Positions 12,124-24,000 of a stretch of 64,000 nucleotides of DNA are shown here, piece by piece (positions within the stretch are counted from its first letter, which is position 1; every line of letters starts with the position of its first letter). Below the pieces are notes generated by a model. The model was not told where the DNA came from and made no database searches. It saw nothing but the letters and a program-made list of their open reading frames with translations. The translations under genes were made by a program, and so were the position numbers. The stretch is from Diplolepis rosae (lineage: Eukaryota; Arthropoda; Insecta; Hymenoptera; Diplolepididae). The DNA lies in contig JAPYXD010000753.1 of the NCBI GenBank assembly GCA_030998225.1, positions 1,860,001-1,924,000 on the forward strand, given 5' to 3'.

Positions 12124-12759
12124 TGAACATAAATAAAGTTGTTGCGAAAGCGTATTTTTAAAAAATTCAGCCTTAAAAATTTTAATGATTTTCCGATATG
12201 TAAAAAATCACCTACCCCTTGTAGTGTAATGCCTTTTAGCCCCTCAAAGGTAATAATTCAGTTAAGTATACCCATTTTTAACTATTTTATTCTTTACTGA
12301 TCAGTTTCACATGCAGATAATAATCTTTCAACCTGGAAGTACACGATGGTCACCATACACTGGGGAAGGGAGCATCCTAACGTAATGGTCAATTCAGGAA
12401 CAATGAAACCAAAACTGCAAATATTTTTAAAAGTTTTAATGCAGTGTTTGATTAAATCACTAAATTATGCATGGCAAAAATGTGTAGCTATCAAAAGGAT
12501 TTTTTAGGTTATATCATCCATATTTATGGTTAGGATAGTTAATAATATAGCTGGAACAGCGATATGTTTCTTTGTACCAGATACATATTTTTTTGCGTGT
12601 GCAACAAAAGAAGTATAAGATTTCTACTTTTGTAAAACTAAAATTAAAGAAGATTCGTAGCAAATAAGGAAACTTTTGTTACTCTTTCTTTACAAAGTCA
12701 CAAGTATTAAGATAAATTTTAAAAAACGATCGATAGAAATTTATAGAAAATGTAGTTAA

Positions 12760-13296
12760 GGTAGTTCAAGCGGAAACCCAGTTAGCACAAGATTGTTCTG
12801 TAATTTTGTATACTGAATTTAGGCAGTATAACGAATGTCCATGCAAAAAATCAATCGTTATTACAGAACAGTTTTTGAGAAATTAAATAATGAAATTAGG
12901 TGAGCTGTTATGGGAAGTATCCTTATTTGCCGCTATTTATCGTATAAACTGAAAATGCAGCACAAACAAAAAAATTCACATATTTAATGAAGTAATCATT
13001 AATAAACTACTTTTTTCATACTTTGTGAACTTTTACAGCCCCGCTTTTTTACACTTGTTACTTTCGCGCGAGCTTACACGTTTGACATTTTCAATTGAAA
13101 GATATGGCAACGTTGCAGAGCACTAAAGATGATGAAGTGGCTGCAAGTGGCGGGAACCTGGATAATTCAATAATAAACGCGCATGCGGTGTTGCCGATCA
13201 AAAGTTGTAGAAACCTTATGACGTTCTCTACTTCCTGTTGCAGACGATATTTCACTCGAGATTAACTTCAGAGTGACAGTGTTCGCTCGAACTACC
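12760..13296. repeat. TTAA-flanked element with GGTAGTTC ends, OR-B 3' flank
   Basis: Ends GGTAGTTCAAGCG and the complement of GGTAGTTCGAGCG, flanked by TTAA at 12756-12759 and 13297-13300. It is part of a segment absent from the paralogous unit B sequence around 31030. No ORF was recognised. Likely a non-autonomous piggyBac-type element. Confidence 0.6.
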
Positions 13297-13376
13297 TTAA
13301 TCATGGTCAAAAGTCAATGTTGTTTTATTATTGTTTTAATTAATTGTATAATAAAATTGTCATATACATAAATGTA

Positions 13377-13915
13377 CAGGGTGCGCCATTTAGACCTTCG
13401 GTATTTCAACATTGAATAACTATGACACTTTTCAGCCGATTTTGGCAAATGAGCAAGATTTGTTTAGGATATACTTTACCATTTATTTCAAATCAGTTTT
13501 AGAACACAACGTCGATTAAATGACCACCTCCATTCGATACACAAAAAGCAGCTCTTTTTCGCGCATTCTGCATAACATTGGCCAGCATTTCGGGCGTTAT
13601 AGCAGCTATTTCGGCTCGTATGTTACATTTAAGTTCGTCAATTGTCTTTGGCTTGCTGGCATAAACTTTGCTTTTTAAATAACCCCAAAGAAAAAAGTCA
13701 GGTACAGTTAAATCCGGAGAACGAGGAGGCCACTCCAAATCGATTGTTTTCAATGTAAAACGCTACGATTTCAGCGCGTTCTTTCGGTGTGTATTGACTC
13801 ATGGTTAAAATGGTACTGAATGACGTTTCAGAATCGTGCTCATTTGTCAAAATCGGCTGAAAAACAACAGAGTTATTCAATGCTGAAATACCGAAGGTCT
13901 AGATGGCATACCCTG
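13377..13915 (-). mobile_element. Internally deleted Tc1/mariner element with long TIRs
   Basis: Begins CAGGGTGCGCCATTTAGACC and ends with its complement (…ACCCTG), with inverted repeats of roughly 100 bp and TA duplications at 13375-13376 and 13916-13917. The - strand keeps a transposase C-terminus (PPRSPDLTVPDFFLWGYLKS, 13499-13753) and, in another frame, its N-terminus (MSQYTPKERAEIVAFY). The unoccupied site is visible in unit B at 31066-31067. Confidence 0.88.
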
Positions 13916-14790
13916 TACTTACGACAAAAGAAACAATAAATGTTACTAAGTTACGAAACTTAAGTTTTAACTTTTTTTGCTATTAATTCAGAAGAAACTA
14001 AAGATTTTATTTTTAAAACAATTAGATTGAGATTTTAAATGGTCATAAATAAAATAAAAGGTAGCAAGGAATGTCTTTCTACTTCTAAATGTTTATTGTG
14101 AAAAAACGGAACCTTATGTTTTATTAAAAGTATTGTCCATCGTATTGTTCTTCTTGCGTTTGGCACGAATCTTGACCCAATAATGCTTCCAATTACGCGT
14201 CTTCGTACACTTTCGGCCTTTTGCTATATTTTTTGTCTTCAATGATTTGCGTGACATGCAGCAACGCATTATAAGCCGAATTATAGGGAATCTCGTAGAG
14301 CGCCCCGCCGTTGAAATACCTCATCTGCGTGCAAGATAGCGTTCGCAATTTTTATCTGAAACAAACAATATTGCAGATCGTTATTTTTCGTATAGTTTTC
14401 TTCTACTTGAACCAAAAACATCCGGAAAAAAATGAGAAATTCAAAATTTTCGCAAGTTTCAACAAAAAAAGTGATTTTGGAGGCAAAAAAATTGTTTCAA
14501 CTACCTGCCAAACACATTTAAACATTTCTTTGCTCAATCTCTTTTGGTTTGCGGACAAGAGACGCAACATTTAAAAAATCGTAAAAATAGAAAACCGAGA
14601 AAAAGCGTTTTAAAGTTTTCGATAGGAATAAGTAATAATTTTCAATAACTTACGCTGGTACTCTGCTACTCGGCTATTCCTGCTCCATATAGTAGTCCTT
14701 CAGCTTACGGTTGATATATGGGGAAATTTTTTTTTCGATTTTTGGACCCTATAAAGCAGGCCCCTGCCTTAAGGCAGCCTCATCATGCTA

Positions 14791-15535
14791 CTGTGGGCAA
14801 AAACTAAGGTGAATTTTTAATTTAAACTTCCCGGGCTGACCGATTCGGGCAAACTCTTTTATTGTTATGTTCGTCCTACTGTTACTGACATCTGTGCCAA
14901 ATTTCATGTCAATGTCATCATTTGTTACATAGTTACGCTTGTGTTTTCTAGACGACTAAAAGTGATTTTTTCGATTTTTTCAATGTCTGAATTTGTTGAG
15001 CAAAAGAAGTGCCATTGAATTTTGTTTGCGGAATGAAATTTCAGTTGTGGAAACGTTCAGAATGTTGCAGAAGGCCTTTGGTGATTTGACCATGTTGCAG
15101 AAAAATGTTTATAAGTGGTAAAAAGACTTCAAAGAAGGCAGAGAACGTGTTGATGACTTGGAACGCCCCAGACAACCATCAACATTAACTGACGAGCAAC
15201 ACGCCAATCAAATCAAAGAATTAGTGCACAAAAATCGTCGATTGACAATTAGAGACCTTGCTGACACTATTGGAATTTCAAGAGGAGCACTCAACACCGT
15301 TTCAAAAGATATTTCTTCGTGACCATTTCGCCAAAAACTCAACGCATATCGTTCCACAACCACCATATTCGCCTAATTTGGCTCCGTGTGACTTCTGGCT
15401 ATTCCCCAAACTCAAAAGACCACTCCGAGGACACCGTTTTGACACGATTGACTTTGAAAGGGATGAAAATGATTTGGATAAATGAATAGAGATTTTTCAT
15501 TTTATAACAAAATTTACCTTAGTCTTTGCCCACAG
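14791..15535 (+). mobile_element. Mariner deletion derivative nested in another mariner
   Basis: Ends CTGTGGGCAAAAACTAAGG and its complement, with TA at 14789-14790 and 15536-15537. The + strand shows a transposase N-terminus with helix-turn-helix (TIRDLADTIGISRGALNTV, about 15240-15300). It is joined abruptly to the C-terminal block (PYSPNLAPCDFWLFPKLKRP), so the central catalytic part is deleted. The element at 35210-35981 has related termini and coding remnants. Confidence 0.8.
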
Positions 15536-15781
15536 TAGTATATGTTTCAACAAGCAATCAATGCGCCTCAGCTGCAGATTTCTCCAAATTGAAGGAGTAA
15601 ATCAAAAGTTCCCGCAAATGACGCTTATTCGGCACAAAACTCGACATTTTCGCACACAAAAGAATATATTATGCTCATAAAAATTTACTAATATTTCAAG
15701 GTTATGTTGTTGACAGATTTCCAACCTTACACAGTGACGTTTTACATATGTCAATGTCAACCAAAACTTACTGGTGACGGC

Positions 15782-16098
15782 GGTAGGTATACATTGTACC
15801 ATAGTTTTAGTTGCCCATAAAATCACCAGACGTCACTATATTTGAAAAGCAGTGTTAGATGAAGATTATGAAAGGAATGTGTTGGCAAAAACTGCGAGGA
15901 TTGCAAGATGCAGGATTCCTGTACATTTCCCTGAAGCGCTCTCTACCGCCTATATTTCATATATACTTGCAATTTTTGCCAACGTATTCCTTTCATAATC
16001 TTTGTCAAACACTGCTTTTCAAATATAGTGACTTCTGGTGAATTTATGGGCAATTGAAACTTTGGGCAACTGAAACTATGGTACAATGTATACCTACC
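15782..16098. mobile_element. Long inverted-repeat element with 9-bp target duplication
   Basis: The arms are GGTAGGTATACATTGTACC and complement, and extend over most of each 158-bp half. It is flanked by GGTGACGGC at 15773-15781 and 16099-16107. The empty site with a single GGTGACGGC is at 37145-37153 in the orthologous mariner. A 9-bp duplication with a G-start repeat fits Mutator-like elements; hAT or P types (8 bp) are less likely. Confidence 0.8.
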
Positions 16099-16139
16099 GG
16101 TGACGGCAACTTTTGTCAAACGGCGGGAACTTATTTGTA

Positions 16140-16860
16140 TGTACACCTGATAATAATTTTATAAATTTTACATAACGTTTCTTTTTCTCTAACTGTGACA
16201 TTTATGGGACGAAATTTATACAGAACAGATAAAGTCACACACAAAGACACATCACAGATATGAACGTTCCAAAGGCAAATACGATAGTGCTTTAATAAGT
16301 AACTCTTTCTAACGCTTGCGTAGTAATAAATGGAGCAAGTTTTTGACATTACTATAGCATGGAGAATAGTCAGAATTCAGAATGACTTGCAACAGAGTTG
16401 AACTGCGATGTGTCACTCGAGGTTTTTTACGTATAATACTCGTACGTCAAAAACATGTATCAAGGTAAAGTCCCATGAGGGAGATTAGAAGAAATTTGTA
16501 AAATGGTAATGAAGATTAAAACGGACGTAGATCGACTACTTTTGGTTTCAAAACTGTAAAAAAGTTCAGTTTTAAGAAAACTGCCGTCAAAAGTAAAAGA
16601 ACCGTTAACTGCATTTCAAATGAAAATGATTGTTGTCTTTGCTAAATTGTTTCAGATTTGCCCAGTTATAGGCATCTAAATTTTAATGTGAAAATAATTA
16701 AAAGCATTCCACATTTACAATTAGTTTTTTAGATCAATATTCATCTCATTTAATTAAAATTTATTTGTAAAGATTCCAGATGCTAAGCATTGTAATTCAT
16801 TGTGCTAACTATGGAAACGCTCTTGAATTAATGCAGTTTATCTCTTCCATAAATCAATCC
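16140..16860. other. Gene-free duplicated segment, unit A side
   Basis: Positions 16140-16590 are colinear with unit B 37190-43040, but lack three insertions found there (37396-37875, 37957-38652 and 38751-42986). No coding exon is seen. Confidence 0.7.
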
Positions 16861-17100
16861 GAGATAGGATTGATTCGGATTGATCTAGATTGGAAACTTG
16901 GTTTCGGATTGGTTCGGATTCATTCGGATTGATGTCTCGGAATTAATCGGATTAAGTCGGATTGGTTTTTGACCGTTTTCTATCAAACGAGATACAAAAC
17001 GTTTTTCGGATTGGTTCGGAATGATTCGCATTGGCTCGAATACAAATATCGAAATGAATGGGAATAGTTCTGATTGACTCGGCATGAATTTCAATCCGAT
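16861..17100. repeat. CGGATT-rich interspersed repeat
   Basis: Dense degenerate repeats of TTCGGATTGG and related words. The same repeat family forms the foldback at 58310-58870 and the block at 56140-56400. Confidence 0.6.
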
Positions 17101-17436
17101 ACTTTCGCCAGGAAGTGTGTAAGATTAATATGATCGGAAGTCTATTCGATACAGGAAATCTGTTTTTGTTAATAGTTTTTTCGTAAACTTACAGTCTGCA
17201 ATTGCAATTACCGACGTCACATGATTCGCTTATTCATAACCTTAAAAATTATTCAAAATTAAAAAAAAATGAATTCCATGAGCTTATTTAACATTACATA
17301 TGATCGGTATATATTCTAAATAGTTTAGCAGATCTTAATCATCCTTAACGAAGAATCGAACGCCAAACATTCTAAATGTTTGTAAATGTGGGAATGATCG
17401 AATTTCCCAGTTGTTAATCGGTTATTTGCTCAACAG

Positions 17437-18030
17437 ATCGAGAGAATTTGGATAAAGAACTGAGAGTATCAAAAAGATGGACCGGTAGATTTGCAACTTA
17501 TTGGCCTCCAATTGGTATTGTGGCTTGTATGCTTTAAATTTTATGCTTCGAAAAAATTATATCTTTCAGTGATGACGGAAGCAGCATAGAAGAAAGATTG
17601 ATAAATTGTGCAAAGTGCAATATAGAGATTTTAAAGTAAGAAATTGAAATAAAAACATTTTCTGTTCTGCATATTTTAATTTCTTCGATTTAAGGCCATG
17701 TATCATTCAACAAATTCTACTTTACCGACATAGTTTTCAATAAAATTAATGTCCATGCAGAAGAGTGGAATGTTGAATTAAAACTCAAGCTTGTCCCCAC
17801 CTGAATCTTGTTACTATAGAATTTTCTTTAAAAATTCAGAAGTAGACAGACGCTCCTTAGCAGAAAATGTCGGTAAGCTAGAAATCCATAAGTGAAACAA
17901 GGCCTTATAATTATTTTTGAATTTTATAAAAAAATATTTTTTCTCTTTTACAGTTATGTCAATGAGTTGGAAGAAGTTGGAAGTCCATGTATGTTTTTGT
18001 TCCTTTGAAGCAGCTACTCTCAGATTTACA
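17437..18030 (+). pseudogene. psiOR-C, decayed copy of OR-E exons 2-4
   Basis: Odorant receptor relic corresponding to OR-E 44726-45901. Exon 2 keeps only about 97 bp (17437-17533) and is then joined to intron sequence by a deletion at the shared word ATGCTT. Exon 3 (17570-17635, 66 nt) is intact. Exon 4 (17954-18030) is 77 nt instead of 112, a 35-nt frameshifting deletion that removes the region around the QCVQN motif. Exons 1, 5, 6 and 7 are absent from unit A. Upstream intron sequence (17220-17436) matches 44510-44725. It cannot make a receptor. Confidence 0.9.
17694..17904. repeat. Family-1 MITE in psiOR-C
   Basis: GGCCATGTATCATTCAACAA after TTAA; right end AAGGCC before a mutated TTAT. 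The orthologous copy is at 45538-45739 in OR-E. Confidence 0.7.
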
Positions 18031-18124
18031 GTAAAATGCTACTTCAACTTATAAAAGTTTTATTTAATAAATACACTGGTCTGCAAATTTCAACTTTCTG
18101 CTAAACGGTATTTCCATTTACGAC

Positions 18125-18270
18125 AGTACTACCTTAAACCGCGCGCGTAAACCGAAACGGTAAAAAGTTTTTTTTCTAGGTTGGTAGCACCTTCTTTGAC
18201 GGTCGTGTGAAGTTTGAGCGGGAGACGTCCATTAGTGTGTATCTTATTTTGAATGGAAATGGGGTTACAC
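18125..18270. mobile_element. Fragment of the mariner seen complete at 46849-47352
   Basis: Shares the stretch around AACCGCGCGCGTAAACCG and GAGCGGGAGACGTCCATTAG with 46884-47005. Both termini and the coding part are missing. Confidence 0.65.
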
Positions 18271-18271
18271 C

Positions 18272-18473
18272 ACAATGAGAAAACAGTTTTTGTCAAATGA
18301 ACAAAAATATTTTGTTGGTATTTATGCAACAAAATTCTTTTGTTGTGCCAACAAAACATTTTGCTATATCAATAAAAATTTGGTTACGTAAACAAAATGT
18401 TTTGTTAGGACAACAAAATGTTTTGTCAGAACAAAAAAAAAAATTTTGCATAAATTTTTTTCCCAGTGCAACT
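18272..18473. repeat. MITE built from AACAAAA...TTTTGTT repeats
   Basis: Left end near CACAATGAGAAAAC and right end TTTTTCCCAGTG, with internal imperfect repeats of AACAAAATGTTTTGTT. The right end resembles that of the 37396-37875 element (CACTGGGAAAAAAA), so the two may share a mobiliser. Confidence 0.5.
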
Positions 18474-18538
18474 GAAATGCCGATAATATTGCAGCTCCTG
18501 TAATCTTTTCTGTTAGAATCCCAAACAGATCTACTAAG

Positions 18539-19259
18539 TTATCGATGTGTCCTGTAAATATTAGGCCAAGGTGATAAATCAACAGAGCCATATTCATCCA
18601 TGGTAGCGAATGGAATGGTCATTGCATCATAATTCCTCCTTTTGCAAATGTATCTCTGTGGTCTAATGAAGGATATTAAGGCAAATATTACCCAAAAGGC
18701 AGTGAGAGTTGCCTCTGAAAACAGAAACCAATTCAATCAATTAAAATAACTTTTTACATTCAAAAATGAAAATTTCACTCATTTATATTTATTTCTTTAA
18801 GGACATTTATAATTTGTCAATTCCTACGTTACCGACACCTAGCCATAAATTCATGTCCATGCAAAATGAGAAATTGAGTTGCAAATTTGTGAAATTGAAT
18901 AAAGAGCATTAATTAAGGTTTAATGGGGATAACTTCGCAGACAAATAAATGTCGGTAAAGAAGAAATCGATAACGATTACATGGCCTTAAAACCTTACCT
19001 TTGCTTCCATAAGGAGAGTCGATGATAGCAGCTTCGAACCCGGGCAAAGTAATTCGTCTAATAATATTGATAACAATGTATTTCACACTTGAGCCGATGT
19101 AATAATCAAGTGTTACAATCAAAAGATAGGAACCAAGCATTGCACAACGAAGAATATTCGAGAATACGAATGTACAAAGGATTAATATTAGCATAAATAA
19201 TGTGGAAGCGCAGAAAACTCCCCAGAAGTATAAGTTGTTGTCGAAGGGCAATACTCTAT
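18539..19259 (-). pseudogene. TM7SF3 fragment (copies of exons 7 and 8)
   Basis: Partial duplicate of the TM7SF3 gene at 49133-56884. Exon 7 copy is 18999-19259 (261 nt, frame open) and exon 8 copy starts at 18714. In exon 8 a GAA codon has become TAA, so the frame stops after NIYRTHR and loses about 18 residues. Exons 1-6, promoter and signal peptide are absent because the duplication broke in intron 6, near 19320 here and 51280 in the source. The intron contains a family-1 MITE (18801-18986) shared with the source gene, and keeps the empty site (18910-18911) of the mariner found there. Confidence 0.9.
18801..18986. repeat. Family-1 MITE in TM7SF3 fragment intron
   Basis: Flanked by TTAA at 18797-18800 and 18987-18990. 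The same element in the intact gene is split by the mariner at 49566-50859. Confidence 0.75.
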
Positions 19260-19320
19260 CTAGAAAAAAAAAAAACAATTATATACCTATTTGACCTTAA
19301 CTTTATGTTCAGTGAAGTTC

Positions 19321-19756
19321 AAATGTACAAGGCTTTGTCAGTACGGTGCAAACGCTGTACGAAGAAGAAGAATAAGAAGAAGATTGTGCTCCGTTGTATG
19401 GCTATAGGCACATGCGCAGTTCAATTTTTACATTTCATTCCTCTGTAGCGCAATATGCAACATTGCGCTACTCTTAACTGTAGCGAAAAACCGAGTTTAC
19501 GCGCCGGAGGCACATAAAATAGTATATGCGCCAATGCACACAATTCGGGTAATTATGAGACTCGGTTCAAATGTTCGCAGGACTAATCTCGCTTCGGCTT
19601 CGTCTCGGCTTTGTTTCGGCTTTGTCTCGGCTTTGCCTCAGCTATGCCTTGACTACGCCTCACCTAAGCCTTGACTATGCATTGGCTTCGATCTCCTGCG
19701 AGCATTATCGCTCGTCGCGTAATAACCCTCATTATGCGCCTAGGAACATAATATAA
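19321..19756. repeat. GC-richer repeat block at the duplication junction
   Basis: Contains a TAGCGCAATnTnnnACATTGCGCTAC palindrome, a purine-rich GAAGAAGAA run, and imperfect tandem TCGGCTTTG repeats (about 19590-19690). The same block occurs as 31310-32480 inside the foldback element. It lies exactly between the end of unit A and the start of unit B. Confidence 0.6.
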
Positions 19757-20456
19757 TATTTTTTCTCTACAGCAAATTAATGAATTATAATGACTTTGCT
19801 CAGAGCGAGAGACCATTTTGGATTTGTCTTCATACTAATTAAATTTAATAAAATTTGTAGAATATTTGGCAATGTTTTTACATATTTTATAAAACTCAAA
19901 CATGTATAGAAAATACTATTTCTTTTGTATTGATGAAAGAAAAGAGGATGCACCCATAAAAATAATACGGTATCGACAGACACAAATCATTCTCAAACGG
20001 ACAGAATGCGACAGAATATCTACTCCACACAACTGATACTTATTCAAACCAATAAGGAGTTTTTCACTGGTAAGAAATGAATTAAAAGGAAGCAAAGTTC
20101 ACGTCAAAAGATGAAAAAAACATCCTATCCGTTTGAATCCGTTTTCTTTTATAAGTTTAAATGTGTTTATTCCAAGCAGAGGTAATTATTGCTTCAATTG
20201 AATTTAATAAAACGTCAAAATAAATGAAAAATGTAATGGAACATTTAGTCACAATATCTAATAGTAAGAAAATAATTTAAAAAAATTTTTTTCTTTTCTG
20301 ACACTTTGTAATTACAAGCTCACGATTTAAAAAATACATATTTTTAAATCATCTCTCTTTACTTCTCAACTGAACCGAATGAATTTCTACGAATTGCACA
20401 AATGCATAGATTCTTCTTCATACGCTAAAACTTTCTAGTTCCGTATCTAAGAAAAT

Positions 20457-20496
20457 TATATAGCTGGTTGTCAATTTGCATTAGAAATGATCAGGA
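20457..20496 (+). promoter_or_regulatory. Candidate core promoter of OR-D
   Basis: TATATAG at 20457-20463 and TCAG with its A at 20493, duplicated from the OR-B block. No other regulatory site can be argued for. Confidence 0.4.
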
Positions 20497-21000
20497 CCAT
20501 AATAACAGTGGACAGCCTGGAGTTCAATTCATAATACATGATACAGACACTACGAACAGAACAATCATTAGGGAAAAGACACATTTGTAGCAGTTTTATC
20601 GAAATGTTTGTGAGGAAATGATATATTACTTGTCCTCACTTGCATTAGAAATTCATAGCAGAGTAATTGTAGAGTGTACTTCATCAATAAATTTATTATG
20701 AATGTATGATACAGTAACTTCGAATAGAGCTATCACCAGGAAAGAGAAATTTACACTGACAGTCAATTAATCGAAGGTGTCCAATGAAACGCTAATACAA
20801 ACATTTCAATTTATAAATTCTGTCAGAATTATAAAGATTATCATAATTCAGTAAAGAAACAATATAATTTTTGTCAAGTGCAAAAAAATATTTCACGTTA
20901 TTCATTGGTATATATTACTGATTGGTTTGCGTCCGTACTAAAATGGGATTGTGTCTATACTTATTTCCTTTCTAGGGCTGTGAATGAAAGATTTTCTAAT

Positions 21001-24000
21001 ATGACAGTTTCGTATGACACTTCATTGAATCAATACGCTCAACACCTATTCGACATTTTACAGCTTCTTCGTATTTATAAAAGCGAAAAAGTATTTTCAA
21101 TATTAACAAGATTGACAAGTGATATCATGATAATAATATGTTTGTTTGCCAACCTCGCATTACTTCTCTCAGAATTAATAGGACTCAAAGATACAAATGA
21201 TCTGAGTCAAATAGCTAGACAAATTGGGGTTGCATCGTTTCACGTGACTGGTATTGTAAAGTGGTGCTATTGCATGTGGAAAATTGACACAATTACAAAT
21301 CTTATAGATATGCTAAAATCCTGTCATAATTATTCAAAGAAAATTTGTCAAAGCACACAAGGTATTTATTTTTATGTTGAAAGTAACAGTGTTATTGGAC
21401 AAAACCCTATTAACGAGGTTTTGTAATATAGGTATCTTTTAAGGTTTAAATCTGTGCTAAAAAGGTTGCTGTCTATGCTAAAAACGTTACTGTCTATGCT
21501 AGATTAATTTTAGCAAGGAATCAAACCTTAAAGTTCCTATACATTTTTTGATATATTAATTTTTCCAAGTTATTTTCTGACTATTCTGATTGACAGATCG
21601 AGAGAACTTACACAAAGAGCTTGAAGTATCACGCAAGTGGACCAGTATATTTGCATACTATTGGCAACCACTCGGAATAGTAACTGCCATGCATTATTGT
21701 TTTAATCCAATGTCATTTCGACTATACAAAATTTATGTACAAAAACATGAAAGTGACGATGTTCCAAAAATTCTTCCTTTTGACGGATGGTTTCCATGGG
21801 ACAATGATAAATATTATGGATATTCTTATTTTCTTCAAATGTGTGGTCTAATTGGATGCTGCGTAGGAAGTATTTGCTACGATCAATTATATGTATCAAC
21901 TTTACTTATAGTTAATTCCCAATTAAAGTTCCTTGGTGTAGCTTTGAGATCAGCACAAGCGAGGTATTTAGATACATATTCACCGAAAAAATGGCACACT
22001 TACTTTTAGTATATTATACTAATATAGAGTACATTTTATACTAAAATACGCGGCTAGTATATGTTCTATTTTGAAGAGGAAAATCCTCTTTTAAAGATAG
22101 TATGTGTTACACTTATAACAGTATGTACTGCTTTCAAAATCGCCAGGCATTCCAACAATTCAACTCTAATTCCAACTTCCGAAATGAATTCTTTGATTAG
22201 GTCTTCCGTGAGGCCCCGAAACCTTCGCATGTTAGTTATTTCTTGACCTAATATATTAAAAACTAGAGAAAAATAATTCGGATTTTCATTTTCTCTGACC
22301 ATTAATTATATTATCTATATTCTACCAAAAATATTTTTTGTAAATGGATAAAAATCAAGTTTAAAAATTTTCTTATTTTCCTCTCTATTTTTATGTAACA
22401 TTTTATATAAACTTACTTGAAAATCTATCAATAAGCTCTTCTAAATTATTGTTTTTCAACCACATTTCCACAGTGTCCATTTTAGTTGATTTTAGTGTTC
22501 TTAGCACCACGTGGCGCATACTGCACATCAGATATCTATTCACTGACCGGTCATGTTACTTATTAGTTCACGATATCTCCGAAAGGCACCTTTCCACAAT
22601 ACGGGGATATGTACTAAATTTAAGACGACACATACTGAACTTAAAAGGAAATTTACCCGTGTTATAGGGAAATTTACTAAAGACTAGAATATTAGGTTAA
22701 AGGGAATTTTTAGTATGTCGACATACTAGAAGTAAGTATGCTATTTTTTCGGTGTACATATACACAGTGTGTCCCAAAAATAACCGAACTTTTTGGATAT
22801 AGAATAAGATACACATTATATTATCTTTAAAAGCTATTATTTATTCAAAATAGGTTCCATTAGACTCAATACAACGTTTGGAACAATGAAACCAATTTAT
22901 CCATAGACTTTTTAAACTCGGTTTTTGGGATGTTCTTTAGCACCTGTGTCACAGCTGATTGAATGGTTGGAACGTCATCGTAAAAAGCTCCTTTCATTGC
23001 AGTTTTTAGTTTTGGGAACAGAAAATAGTCACACGGTGATAGGTCAGGCGAATACGGAGGGTAGTCCATGACACAAATCTGTTTTTTCATAAAAAATTCG
23101 TTGACTTTTTTGGTCTTGTGAGGTGGTGCATTTAACTGATGTGGAACAAAACGTGCAAAGACCTTTCTTTTACCCAAATCTTCAGTTAATATAGTGTAGA
23201 TTGTACAGTAAGATAAATTTAATTCTTCTGTCAGCATTCTCACAGTGAAATTTGCATCGATAGCGATTATTTCACGTACTTTTTCCACTAACTCAGCACG
23301 ATTTGATGCTTCTGGTCGTACAGGTCTTGGATCATCATTTAAATCGTCACGGCCATTTTTAAATCGTGTAAACCACGTATAAACTTGAGTACGACTCATA
23401 CAATCATCACCATAAACTTTTTTCATCAATTCGTATGTCTCAGCGAATTTTTTTTCAAGTTTAACACAAAATTTTATATTTGATCTTTGTTCCATTTTTG
23501 TTTTGTAACATTAGCACACTTTTTCTTTTATTGAAATGGCTGTAACTTTCACATCTGTCATCCGATTTACATGAATTTAGGTGCGTTTGAAAGAGGATGA
23601 ATGTATCTTTTTAATGCTACAAATTTTCAATAGATGACGCTGCATGTTGTATGATTTAAATATAAAGATCAGTTATTTTTGGGACACACTGTGTATGTGT
23701 GCAAAAAATCCCTTGAAGGAAAAAATATTGGATCCGATTGAGAACGATTATCCCATTTAGCATGATTCAAGAATTATTAAAAAAAACTAAATTAGGTATT
23801 AAGGCCATGTATCACTTATCCGGTCCCTAACTTGTCGACATTGTTTTTTGGCCTTCGTATTTGCACATTGATTGAGATACCGAGTTGAAACTTTGAATGA
23901 TTAAGTAAAGAGTAGTAAAGAACGTTTATCTGGTCCAAAATTTGATAAATTGTAAAAAAAATGTTTCCGAAAATAAATTTGTTCATAATTATAAATATTT

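Larger units (their letters stand above)
14090..16138 (-). mobile_element. Truncated mariner carrying two nested insertions
   Basis: The orthologous, shorter copy is at 36644-37190. In unit A the left terminus is missing (homology starts at about 14090), and the right terminus ends near GTACACC at 16138. Inside sit a second mariner (14791-15535), an inverted-repeat element (15782-16098) and unmatched AT-rich sequence (about 14240-14760). Transposase N-terminal remnants read on the - strand around 15600 and 14160-14230. Confidence 0.65.

Noticed and set aside
18539..19259. A second functional TM7SF3 gene
   Set aside because: Only exons 7-8 are present, there is no start or signal peptide, and exon 8 has a premature stop.
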